Assembly (NCBI GenBank): GCA_019059635.1
Contig: JAGVRJ010000003.1
Span: forward strand, 1,860,001-1,924,000
Direction of reading: 5' to 3'
Length of the DNA stretch: 64,000 nucleotides
Origin: Proales similis
Taxonomy: Eukaryota; Rotifera; Eurotatoria; Ploima; Proalidae
The position numbers and the translations under genes were made by a program. How positions within the stretch are numbered: position 1 is the first letter of the stretch; the number at the start of each line of letters is the position of its first letter. The notes under the pieces are model-generated. The model had not been told where the DNA came from. It worked only from the letters and a program-made list of their open reading frames with translations, and ran no database searches. This document shows positions 47,006 to 57,525 of this stretch, one piece after another.

Positions 47006-47242
47006 TTAATTCAATCTATAATAAATCGATCGTTCTTCAAGCGCTTCCATAAGCCTCTATGGAAATGGCCTTAAATGAGTTAGACGAAAACTCAGAACAC
47101 TATCCATAATTTTATTATGATAATGCTGGAATCTTAATTTTTGCCGGCTTGTCACTAGCTCTTTCCCATCGTCAAAATCGAAGCAATAATATTCAAATTC
47201 ATTGTCTCTTGAAAAATTATCCACAGAATCATTTTCATTCAT
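47006..47242 (-). CDS. Candidate small gene, unidentified
   Basis: Start MNENDSVDNFSRDNEFEYYC at 47242. Exon 1 to 47099 joins in phase 0 to 47056-47006 through a 42-nt intron (47098-47057) with CTAAC branch-like sequence and a CATAG acceptor, giving about 64 residues ending MEALEERSIYYRLN. It is divergent from GluN1 with 62 nt between starts. No family recognised; charged, no membrane segment. The short intron and tidy ends favour a real gene, but the intron is inferred from the frame alone. Without it the frame runs 13 codons into the intron to a stop. Confidence 0.35.
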
Positions 47243-47304
47243 TTATTTTCTGCTTCGAACGTTTTTTTTCACTTTTAATTCTATAAAAAATTGTTAAATC
47301 AAGA

Positions 47305-50300
47305 ATGGTCTTTATTGCCTGTATTCTTGTGGGATATTTATTGAGCTATAGCCGAGCGGATTCAGTTAAAACAGTTGAACGGATTAAAACTTCAGTTAGA
47401 GTCGGCCATTTATATTGCAAAGAAAGTAATAGACAACTTGTTGAAACAACAGCCACAAAAATCAATGGATTAAACATAATTACAAACAATCCTTTTGAAA
47501 TCAAAATTTCCCTTATACCAGTCCAATTAAACTCGAGCTTGAACTCTGTATCGATTTCAATATTGGTTTGTGAAAAACTGATTGAAGAAAATACAGTTCA
47601 CGCAATATTGATCGATGACACCTCCTGTTTGGCTCGGCTTTTCAGTCCGGAAACGCAAATGCTTGCTTTATCAGCACTTGCATCAACTCTATCATATTAT
47701 CAGATACCATCTTTAGACATAAGCAACCGTCATTCTTTTCTATCCGAAGAAGTAAGCAAATTGAAATTATTATAAATTAATTATCTCTTTAAATTTAAAC
47801 AACTGGCAGAGCGTTTATAACACTCTAATACGGATGAAAGCTCCTTACTTCCATCAAGCAGATGTTTGGATTCAAATAGTAAAAACGTTTAATTGGACCA
47901 CGGTTAATCTCATCCATGACGGACAAACCGAAGGAAAAATGCTGGAAGCTCGATTTCGCTATTTGGCTCAATACAATAATATAAAGGTACTTTTTTTTGC
48001 AATTCGCAGCTTAAGAATTTTGCTAAATTTGTATTTTGAGGTAATAAACGAAGTTGAGTACAAATCGCCCATTGAAAACACAAAAGAGTTGATAACGAAG
48101 CTTACCCACTCTTCTTCTAAAGTCTATCTTGTCCAAGCCAAGTAAGGACTGATCTCATATTAGCTGCTTCAGTGATAATCTATTTAAAAAAGTGTGGCAG
48201 ACACAGAAAAAATATTAAATGAGGCTGATTCTATGGGTTTGTTCCGTGCTGGAAATGTTTGGGTTCTTGACGATCAAGTATTTTCAACATCAAACTTCAA
48301 AAGAAAGAACGGTTAGTGCTTGAATCAGAAATTCAGAGTATGATCAGTTAAAATTGGAGCAATTTTTAAAGGAGTTTTGATATCCAAGCTCAAGTCCTCT
48401 GACGACCTTGTGTTTGAGTCCCTTTATTTACTGAAAGAAGCATTCGAAGGACTCAATTTAAATGACCTAAATTTTGTACCCACAAGCTGTCGTCAAAATG
48501 GTCTAAGCTGGATGATGGGACGACAAGTAATTGAGTCGGTCATTAATTCAAATAATTTTCGTGTATATCTTAACCCCATTGAGAAATACCCTTTAACTAG
48601 GAAAATTCTTATGCAAGAACATCAATTTAGTGATAAAGAGCTGATTTTCGACTCAAGTGGCGATCCATTGACAAGCAGCTACGAAATCATCAACATAAAT
48701 AATGGCCATGATCAAAAAGTTGGCGAATTTCAAGTATCATCTGAAGGGGAAAGCAAACTTGAAATTGACATTGGCGCGATCGTATGGCCTGGTGCCACTA
48801 GGCAGACACCCGATGGCACTAAATGGTCTGCTGATTTCAAGATAGTGGTTATAGAAGAGAAACCGTTTATTTTCAAGCATTTAATGACGCCAGGATTGAA
48901 ATGCAATGAGATAATAAACGGCTCAATTCACTGTCCTCATGAGAAAAGTAAAATTGCTTATTGGAATTAAATTCTACAAGTTTTATTAATTGCAATCTAC
49001 ATTTAACAGAAAATGAAACAATAGATTATTGCTGTTATGGCTATTGTATTGACTTGATCAAGGTTATTTCTGATAGACTGAACTTTAACTTCAAGCTCTT
49101 TTTGGTTCCCGATGGAATGTATGGAGAAAATGTAATGTACAATCTTAGATTATTAGCTGCATATTAATCTATTTTGAGTAGAAACAAGACAATGGATGGA
49201 ACGGGCTAATGGGAGAGTTAATAAGCGAGAGGGCCGATCTGATTCTAGCTCCACTGACCATTAATCCAGAGCGAGCTATGGTTGCTGATTTTACCAAGCC
49301 ATTCAAGTATCAAGGAATCACCATTCTAGTCAAACGGGTATATATTTTGACAAACTTAATTTTGACACTTATTTTACCTTGAACTTATCAGGAAGGAGCT
49401 AAATCCAGCTTGGTTTCTTTCTTGCAACCTTTCAAAGACGGCCTCTGGATTATGGTTCTTTTATCGGTCCATGTTGTTGCTCTTGTTTTGTATTTACTCG
49501 ACAGATTTAGTCCTTTTGGCAGATTCAAATTGTCAAAATCAGACAACACAGAGGAGGATGCATTGAATCTTTCCAGAGCACTATGGTTTACGTGGGGAGT
49601 ATTACTTAACTCTGGTATTGGTGAAGGAACGCCGCGAAGCTTTAGTGCCCGTGTTCTGGGAATGGTGTGGGCCGGCTTTGCAATGATCATGGTGGCCTCA
49701 TATACGGCTAACTTAGCTGCTTTTCTTGTCTTAGATCGACCAGAGGCAGGCCTGTCGGGAATAAACGACGCCAGAGTGAGTAAATCGTTTTTGTTAAACA
49801 AATAACAATTAATTAATAAACATAATATCTAGTTAAGAAATCCATCGGAAAATTATAGTTATGCGACAGTGAAAGACAGCGCTGTCGAACGATATTTTAA
49901 GCGTCAAGTAGAATTGAGTACAATGTATCGAACAATGCAGGGCAAAAACTTTGATAGTGTTGAAGAAGCAATCGAATGTCTTAGACTTGGGTAAAAATTA
50001 TCTTGAGCTTCCTTTGGCGTATTTTTTTCTTAACTAGAGCCAAATAAGGAAAATCCAAGCATTCATTTGGGACTCAGGTCGTTTGGAGTACGAAGCTAGT
50101 CAAACGTGTGAACTGAGCACAACTGGCGAGCTATTCGGACGTTCAAGCTACGGTATATCCTAAATAAATCAACTAATCAATATGGATTATTAAGTCTCAT
50201 TCTAGCATTGGCGGTCAAGAAAGGAAATCCATGGCTCTCAAAGCTCTCTTTACAGATTCTTTCTTTGCATGAGAATGGATTTATGGAAGATCTAGATACA

Positions 50301-50888
50301 ATTTGGATTCAAAATAATGGAAGTGATTGCAAAAAAAGAGATTCAGCTCCGAGCACATTAGGTCTAACCAATATGGCGGGTAAATAGCGAATCAAACCCA
50401 ATTTATACTAATTTCTAACTATCAACCAATAGGTGTATTCATGCTTGTGGCGGGAGGGATAGTTGTTGGTATATTTCTCATATTCGTTGAGCTAGCATAT
50501 AAGAAGAGAAAAGACAAAAAAGTGAAAGAACAGCAAGTTTCGCGCAAAATGTTTGCAACTTGGCGCAAAAATGTCGAGGTTAATTTTATTTATAAATTTT
50601 AAGACCAATTCTCTTTTCAAATTTTGTGAAATATAGAAACGCAAGCTGAGAAACACCCGAGACTCAATTGACTTAACAAACATTGGAAAACCATCATCTT
50701 ACTTAAGAGTCAGCCCAAAAAAAGATATCACCAATAACCGAACACTAGGGATGAACAAAAGCCATGGGCGCCACATCACCATAATGAGACAAAATTCAAT
50801 TGAAGCAATAGGAGATTGCAGTTCATTTAAAAAAGGCTCGATGGGTCCCATATTAAATATTAGTCAATCTAATGAAAGTAGAATTTAG
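47305..50888 (+). CDS. GRIN1: NMDA-type ionotropic glutamate receptor, GluN1 subunit
   Basis: Signal-like start [20 protein letters not shown] at 47305, then the amino-terminal domain with [20 protein letters not shown]. Ligand-binding S1: [44 protein letters not shown]1-M3: [35 protein letters not shown] with Asn at the Q/R/N site that sets Ca2+ entry and Mg2+ block, and the gate [10 protein letters not shown]2: [32 protein letters not shown]4: [19 protein letters not shown]. The short C-tail contains KKRKDKK. All positions expected for glycine binding that I checked (Arg, Ser, Asp) are present. Many short introns. GluN1 is the obligatory subunit of NMDA receptors (family knowledge). Tail-to-tail with IFT20. 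Confidence 0.97.
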
Positions 50889-51054
50889 CTTAGTTTTATT
50901 TAACAATTGAAAAGGATTAAAAACTTCGATAGTATATAACATAAAGTTGTTTGTAATTCTATTAAAAAGAATATCTTATATAATTTTAGCTATTGAAAAG
51001 AAGATAATTTAAGTTTGTGTTCATTTTGATAATATTCAAATGGCTTTCAGAATC

Positions 51055-51617
51055 TTACTTGTGGGAGGTAAATGATTGAATAAATTCATTTTGTTCGTTT
51101 TCTTTTTTAACTAAAGAATCGTATTGCTTCCTTAGCCTTAAATTTTACTGATTCAAAGTTATCCTATTTCAAATCTTTGATATGATTACCTTTCAAGCTC
51201 CATTTGCTTCTCGATATAAAATGCCTTAAGTTGCATAATTTGGCTTTCTATTTGCTTTTGCATTGATTTGGCGGCAGTTCTCGATCCTATCGCCTTAAAT
51301 TTGAATTAAAGTTTAAATTTTATTAAAACAACAATACAATAGCAGACCTTCATTTTTTCCTTTTCAACCAATCTGGCTATTTCGTCAAATTGTTCTGTAA
51401 AAGACTTAACAATCTTTTGAAATTCGAGAATTCCTTTGAAAATTCTATGGCTAAGCAAACCAAGTGAACATAAAGTTCGAGTAAATTTACGATCGATAAA
51501 TTCTTTGCATCCTTCTTTAAGTTCATTTGTTTGTTGAGCTTTTTCTGGCTCAATTAGCCTGATTTTGTTTAAATCGTCTAGGTAAAGGCCACCGTATGCG
51601 AGAGCTTCTTCGGCCAT
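51055..51617 (-). CDS. IFT20: IFT20, intraflagellar transport complex B subunit
   Basis: Starts MAEEALAYGGLYLDDLNKIR at 51617, very close to animal IFT20, then EPEKAQQTNELKEGCKEFID. An intron follows to ILEFQKIVKSFTEQFDEIAR, EKEKMK, then AIGSRTAAKSMQKQIESQ, IEKQMELER and a last exon ENEQNEFIQSFTSHK ending at 51055. About 130 residues, all coiled coil, as expected. It carries membrane proteins from the Golgi to the cilium (family knowledge). Introns of about 57 nt or less; frames join cleanly. The organism therefore builds cilia. Confidence 0.95.
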
Positions 51618-52555
51618 TTTTTTCTTGAATTTTTTTTATATTTCCCAATTGAATTTCAAATATCCATACTTTTAATTATATCTTTTGATCTTCTTACCTT
51701 GGTTTCCACAGAAACGGGAAACAAAACTAAATTAACTTTTGTTTTTAATTAAGATGCTTTTATTTTGCAAGTATATAATCCAAATTAAATAAGATTGAGA
51801 TATAAATAAACAAAATAATAGCACACAGCAAATAAGTTGAAAATTAAAACCTGAGGAATGGCGATTGTTTGAAGATAAGAATAGATATGCGAAGTTAAAT
51901 ATGCAGCTCACTTTGAATCTAATCAAGAATAGGCATTCAAGCCAACTGAGACGATTTTAATTTATAATTGGTTCCTGAGCTGCACGAATGAGCGCAAATA
52001 AAAAGCAGATGTGCCAAAATCCACTAAAGAAATTCACAGGGAAGTTTTGATTGGCTGATTTCTGGCCACATTTGTTGTACCATGAGCTGAGTGAGTGATC
52101 ACATAAGTGACTGCAGTTGTTCACTTCTTCGACTCTAAATAAATCCTCAGTCAGTATGTAACTATAAAAACATTTATTCAAGAATAAAGAAAAATTTTTG
52201 TTGGAAATAAACTCAGATTGCTAAAATCCATCTTCAGAATTTAGATTGTCACTTAATAAACAAAAAAATTAAATAAGTTTCAGGAACCCCTGGATGTTAA
52301 TTCAGCAAATATCGAACGCCCAATTTCCGAAACGATACTGGAAGACTGTAATTTTTTAAGCTTATTTTGGCTAATTTAAAACTAATAGATAACTTTATTT
52401 AAGGAGGCCACATCTTGCTGTGGAAAGGCAACCATAAGATAAATCTAAGTCAGATTAATTGAAATTCATTTTCGGATTTTCAAGAGTTTATTTGTCAATT
52501 TACTTGCTACAAAATACAAATCAAGTTCATAAGCACTACCTAAAATTATTTCCAA
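51618..52555. other. AT-rich intergenic stretch upstream of IFT20
   Basis: Directly upstream of IFT20; no gene supported. A minus-strand frame at 51957-52181 contains CSHLCDHSLSSWYNKC and could be a Cys-containing exon, but it has no start or partner exon that I can support. Confidence 0.4.
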
Positions 52556-52816
52556 ATGGTTAAAGACAACTGGAGCAAACCTGAAACTTGTGATAAACTT
52601 TCAACAAGTTTTAGAACAAATCTATTGACCAATCTAAACCAGAGCAAGGAGATAGCCTCAGTCAGTATGTTCCAGTCTCGTTTTGGTTCGCAAACAACAC
52701 AAGAGCACTCAAGCACTTCTCCGGCTTTAACCAACCGACCCAACGGCCAATTGATCAGCAATGCTTGGATTGACTATGGTTCGCGTCAAAACTTCATGGA
52801 TTATCATTTTTGCTAA
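52556..52816 (+). CDS. Small open frame, possible gene, unidentified
   Basis: 86 codons from ATG 52556, starting MVKDNWSKPETCDKLSTSFR and ending RQNFMDYHFC. Polar, no signal peptide or known motif. Its length stands out in this AT-rich stretch. It may be chance or an exon of an unseen gene; no family can be named. Confidence 0.22.
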   Translation: MVKDNWSKPETCDKLSTSFRTNLLTNLNQSKEIASVSMFQSRFGSQTTQEHSSTSPALTNRPNGQLISNAWIDYGSRQNFMDYHFC

Positions 52817-54172
52817 CCAAGAAAAGTCAATAGTGAATTGCATAAAAGGCCGAAAAGCGTAGAATTAAGTTATGTTTATCTGATCTTTAGTTTGCTTACT
52901 TCATACTGGCCTTTTAATCTAAATCTGGATCAGCTAGATCCCAAAATCAAGCGTTTATGTACCGTTTAGTTTAAGCTACATTTCGCTTAAGGGGAGAAAA
53001 TGAAAAGATAGTAGAATAAAACCTTAATCCGCTTTGTCTTGCTTTTTGATTGAATATTTACCCGGAGTAGAAATTAGTTACGCATTATGTAAAATCGCAG
53101 CAAACTGGAAAAAGCTTTTTTTAACAACTCTTTTAACAAATGCTTCAAGTGCATTTTTAAGCATTGACAACATTTTTAAAATTTCTGCCTTGCTATTGTG
53201 TATAAATATCCGAGTCCTTGTAAAACATTTTGTCACTGTGTTTGCTGGGCAAAATAAACCATATTACGAATAGCGATGGTTTTGGCCCCTTGCCCTGTGA
53301 ATCAATAAAATTAAAGGATATTCGAAATATAAGGAAATGACCTGATACTGTTAGGTTACTATAAGCTGAGTCATTAAATTGCTCATTTCTCAGTAGGTTC
53401 GCCGTTTTGTAATTTCGTAATTGCAATTTTGGATGCATCTTCATGTTATTTCGTAATGTGTAGGAGTTAAATGACTCATGCATAAAACCAAATATATATA
53501 GAAGGCAGCCGAATTTTTTCTCAAAAAACAACGTGAAATGTGCTCTACGTTTTTGAAATAGCGTAACCAATTAAGATAATAGGAATGTTTTTACCAACTC
53601 AGAGTGCTAAAGCGCCTAAAGCTTTCATATTTTCAAAAAAGTACATATCGAAGTTCTTTTTCACCCAACCACTTCTTTAGAATTTGCATTAAATTTGATC
53701 CCAATTTAAAAAGCAATAAAGGAAAATCCACTATTGCCATTTTTCTACCATTTTACAAGTAATTTAAAAATATCACTTTTTTCACTTGGATTTCTGATTA
53801 TGTTTCATATTCTCGAAAGATGATTATGTCTACCTATACTAAATTTTAGAGATAGTTAGTTTTAGTAGAAAAGTTTATGCATACTTGATTCTTTTTCTGC
53901 TTAATTCTGATCGGTTTTAATTTTAATCCACTATTATGAACATCGTAACTTTAAATCCGACCTTTTTGACTACTTCTCTTAATTTTTATGATCCAAATTA
54001 TTTCATCTCAAAAATTATTTTTACGATTTAGCTTATCTAGATAGCAAACAACTTAAATCGCTAGCCAAGCCGTGATAAAGGCAACACAGCAACTCGTGAG
54101 CCAAAAATCATATAAGCGTTTTTATTGTCGGTATCAAGGACCTGTGGAAACTTGAACATTTAAGCCAACCCA
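52817..54172. other. AT-rich intergenic stretch upstream of the bZIP gene
   Basis: 1.36 kb with no supported gene. Probably the promoter and 5' UTR of the bZIP gene; a 5' exon may end near 54161 (TTTAAG acceptor candidate). Confidence 0.4.
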
Positions 54173-54217
54173 TTGATAGATTTTGGAATAGCCAAACGGC
54201 TGGCTCGATTGTATCGT

Positions 54218-55519
54218 ATGCTTCAAATGCCTCCTTACTTAAGTCAACTTCCGAGCAAGAATGAAACAGATTTGATTGAAATTGCTGTGATCGAAACTCA
54301 CGAACCTTCTGAATCCGAAGTAAATAACTTCCAAGTACCTATTTTGAATACTAATCAACAAATCGACTGGAACGACAGCCTTCTGAATTGTCATACTACA
54401 AGTTTCTCTTTTGCAATACCTTTTCCATCAGCTTCAGACCTATTTCCCTGCGGCCAAAACATCGATTCAGACTCATATAGCTATTCATCAGGAACTTGCG
54501 ATACCTGGATGGAGAATTCTAATGATTATCAATTCTCGGAATCTTTCCTTCGTCGAACTCACAATAATTATAACAAAATTCAGAAAGAAACTCACAGCAT
54601 ACAGGATTCTAATGTTTCGAATGCCGAATCTCCAACTTTCCATTTAAACCAAAGACGAACCGACTGTTTCGACTCAAAAAATTCTTGGCATGGGAGTTCA
54701 ACTTTTCAGGAAGTGGTTGGACCTCAATTGAAATGTACTAAAAGAATAATTAACAAACGAAGTTGTAAAAACAGAGTCAAAGTAGAAAAAACTGATGAGC
54801 AAAAAGTTTATGGACCAATAGTCGTTCGTCCACGGAAGAACCCAGCACCTACCCTAGCTAGCGGTCGTAAATCCAAGTATGCTCTTCTTACTCCAGAAGA
54901 AGAATTGAGACGACAAAAAAGACGTCAAAGAAACAGAGAGGCAGCCGAAAAATGCAAACAAAAACGTATTCAAATTGAAGAAAATCTTGAAGCTAAGCGG
55001 CTAAAGTGCATACAGCAAAATGAGAGTTTGAAAAGTTTTAGGAAACAGTTAGAACAAGATAGGGATAGACTAGACTTATTTTACAAAACTCATAAATGTA
55101 TTCAGCATCGAAATAACATAGAAAATAGTCATATCTGGTGTAATTCTTCAAAGCCACATTCATACGAACAAAGGAATTTCCTAAATGCAAATATAATGCC
55201 GCAAGAATCAAAAACAATTGAAAATACGACTGATGCATGCCTCGAAACCTTTACGCTAGCTTGCAAATCATCATCTAATGCACAACCGGCCATTTTATTG
55301 GCTACAGCTAATTCTCATATTGAAAATACTCAATCTCATTACATTCATGGACAGGCCTCATCAAGCATGAATAACACTATTTCTTTAGTCAGTTCAGCCG
55401 ACAGTATAACTAGAAATAGCTATTGGCCGAGCGGAAATAACTGCAACAATCAGTACGAGAATATATATATTGGTCAATTAAGTGAAATCGAATCTTTGGA
55501 CAAACACTTGGAATTTTAA
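54218..55519 (+). CDS. Fos/ATF-like bZIP transcription factor with variant basic region
   Basis: Open frame from about 54164; the first ATG is 54218 (MLQMPPYLSQLPSKNE), though an upstream exon may supply the true start. Ser/Asn-rich N-terminus. At 54886-55100 lies LTPEEELRRQKRRQRNREAA then EKCKQKR, a bZIP basic region preceded by the LTPEEE typical of Fos, then a zipper with Leu at heptad positions (one is Cys): L, C, L, L, L before FYKTHKC, the His-x-Cys feature of Fos/ATF3 zippers. The invariant Arg of N-x7-R is Lys here. Long Ser/Asn-rich C-terminal part. It likely heterodimerises with a Jun-type partner (inferred from family). Kayak/Fos or ATF3/JDP2 type cannot be separated. Confidence 0.85.
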   Translation: MLQMPPYLSQLPSKNETDLIEIAVIETHEPSESEVNNFQVPILNTNQQIDWNDSLLNCHTTSFSFAIPFPSASDLFPCGQNIDSDSYSYSSGTCDTWMENSNDYQFSESFLRRTHNNYNKIQKETHSIQDSNVSNAESPTFHLNQRRTDCFDSKNSWHGSSTFQEVVGPQLKCTKRIINKRSCKNRVKVEKTDEQKVYGPIVVRPRKNPAPTLASGRKSKYALLTPEEELRRQKRRQRNREAAEKCKQKRIQIEENLEAKRLKCIQQNESLKSFRKQLEQDRDRLDLFYKTHKCIQHRNNIENSHIWCNSSKPHSYEQRNFLNANIMPQESKTIENTTDACLETFTLACKSSSNAQPAILLATANSHIENTQSHYIHGQASSSMNNTISLVSSADSITRNSYWPSGNNCNNQYENIYIGQLSEIESLDKHLEF

Positions 55520-55987
55520 GTTTAATACCAATAGGAATGCCTTTTTATTTATCAATAAGTAATTTAAGAAATTAATCAAAACCTGGAAAGGCAATTCATA
55601 CAGCCAGATAAGATTGATCCTCTTAAATCTGAGGTCGCAAAGTTAATCACATCTATAAAATAATTAAGGAATGTTCATGAAAAATTTGTTTTTCATTTTT
55701 TTCCTCACTCACTTGGAGATGATAATTGTATAAAAGACAATATGACTCAAATAAATATTTGCTTTTGCATCAAATTCGTTCAAACCGAAAGAATTGCTAA
55801 GTTGAATGATAAAAGCGGCTAAAACTGAATACCGAGTGTTTATTAGTAATTCGATGAATTTTCTTATCTTTTCGACGTTTAAAATAGTTAAACTGATCGA
55901 TACGAAATCGACAAACAATTGATGTTGATCAAGGTAAAAGCGTCTATATACGTCAGTCTGGGAAAAGTCCCAATGGGGTTATTACGT
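55520..55987. other. Tail-to-tail gap bZIP / NudE
   Basis: 468 nt between convergent stops, AT-rich, no exon supported. Confidence 0.45.
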
Positions 55988-57225
55988 TTAGTACTTGGCC
56001 AGCTTTAGACCAGAATTGGCTCTTTCAGAGTCGTTAGAATCTCTAAGAACATGGGTTTTTTATTCAACATTAAAAAAATATAATTGCGAAAGGTGGAGGG
56101 TCTTCAGAGTTTCTTACCTCATGGAGTCAACTGTTGCAATCGTTGCACTGCGTCTGTCTCGATTTCCAACCTTCATCATGGATCGTTTCATTAGTAATTT
56201 GGATTCAATTGCCTATGAATAGAGATGTACTGAAAAATTAGTCATAAAAATAGATTATGGGGCTTACGGATACGGATTGAAGTGCTTCCGTAACATTGTT
56301 CAGGGCCTTTATTCGAATTGACCCATATAATTGTCCTTCATTAGGGTTAGTTGAAACTGGTTCCAGCTGATTTTGCTCTATATCGGAAGCTTTGTTTTGC
56401 TGATGTCCCTGCTGAATGTTTAAACCATTCAATGAGTTGTTCAAAATTGTTTGTTCTGTCAATGTAGAAACTATGGGCTTTAATTCTTGAGCTTGACTTG
56501 AATGGGATTTTCTACTACGAATGGCGAGTTCTTGGTTAAGATCTCGGGTTTGGTCTCTCATCCGCTGTACTTGTTCTTTCAATAGATCTTTTTCATCTAA
56601 TTCGCTCTCCAGTATTGCATTTCGCTCTAACGCTTCATTAAGTCTTGCTTCAAACTCATTTAATGAAAAAAGAGTGCACCTGAAAAGCTTTTAAATTAAG
56701 AAATAAAAATTAATTGAGTGAAATACTTCTTACCGGTTTGTTCGCTCTAAGTCGTCATTTTTTTGCTCTAACTCTCTTATATAAATGTGCATTTCGTCCT
56801 TGACTGCTTTCTGTTTGGCAACCTCCTCTTGGAGTTGTGCAATTTGACGGTGGCTATTTTCAGTCAATTCACTTAACTTTGTCTGTTTAAAAGTATGTTT
56901 AAAATGGATTTAAAATTCAACATATTCGGAACAAGACCTTTAAATTTCCAGTTTCGATTGAAAGTCGTTGGTTGCTTTTTTTTAGGCCATTGATGGTATC
57001 TTCGTGTTGCTTTATTTGAATTTCAAGTTCTTTTTCAAGTTCCAAGCTTTCAGTTCGATACTCCTCAAACTCTTCGCTCAGCTCCTCAAACCTATTAGAT
57101 GTTAAATATTCATTTTCAAAACTTATCAAGCTTGCAGCTTACTTGCTTTTCCAATAAGATGTGGACTCCTCATCTATGGAGTCACTCATTTGCTCTTTAG
57201 CTATTATTATTCTATGAAGCGTCAT
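55988..57225 (-). CDS. NDE1: NudE/NDE1-like dynein regulator
   Basis: Starts at ATG 57225 or, matching the family better, at 57189 ([15 protein letters not shown]). Exons then read [94 protein letters not shown], the long conserved NudE coiled coil. The C-terminal part has [26 protein letters not shown] and a last short exon ending SGLKLAKY. Six or more exons, introns near 60 nt. NudE recruits LIS1 to cytoplasmic dynein at centrosomes and kinetochores (family knowledge). 300 nt divergent from REV3. Confidence 0.92.
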
Positions 57226-57525
57226 TTTGTCCGTAATAACAGTATTTACCAATTTAATCAAAGAAGGGTTCCAAAATGAAATACCAAATGGGAAATATCA
57301 GTAAGTTTAACCAGCCTTGCTAAGATTTTGGATTTGTTTAACTTATTATTCAATCAGTCAATTACATTATACGCATTATTTAGCATAATACGCTAAGAAG
57401 ACTAGTTTTTTGTCCTAGTCCTGCAATTGTTAACGACATTCGATCTCAATACATTTAATTATACTTAAAGCACGTAACAAATAAATTCAAAACTGAGTAG
57501 AATTTCGGCAAAAGCAATCAGTAGA
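57226..57525. promoter_or_regulatory. Divergent promoter region NudE / REV3
   Basis: 300 nt between divergent start codons, AT-rich; no exon. Both promoters must lie here. Confidence 0.5.

Noticed and set aside
51957..52181. Minus-strand frame with CSHLCDHSLSSWYNKC, considered as an ITP/CHH-like peptide exon
   Set aside because: Cysteine spacing (C-x3-C-x10-C) does not fit that family, and no in-phase signal-peptide exon was found.
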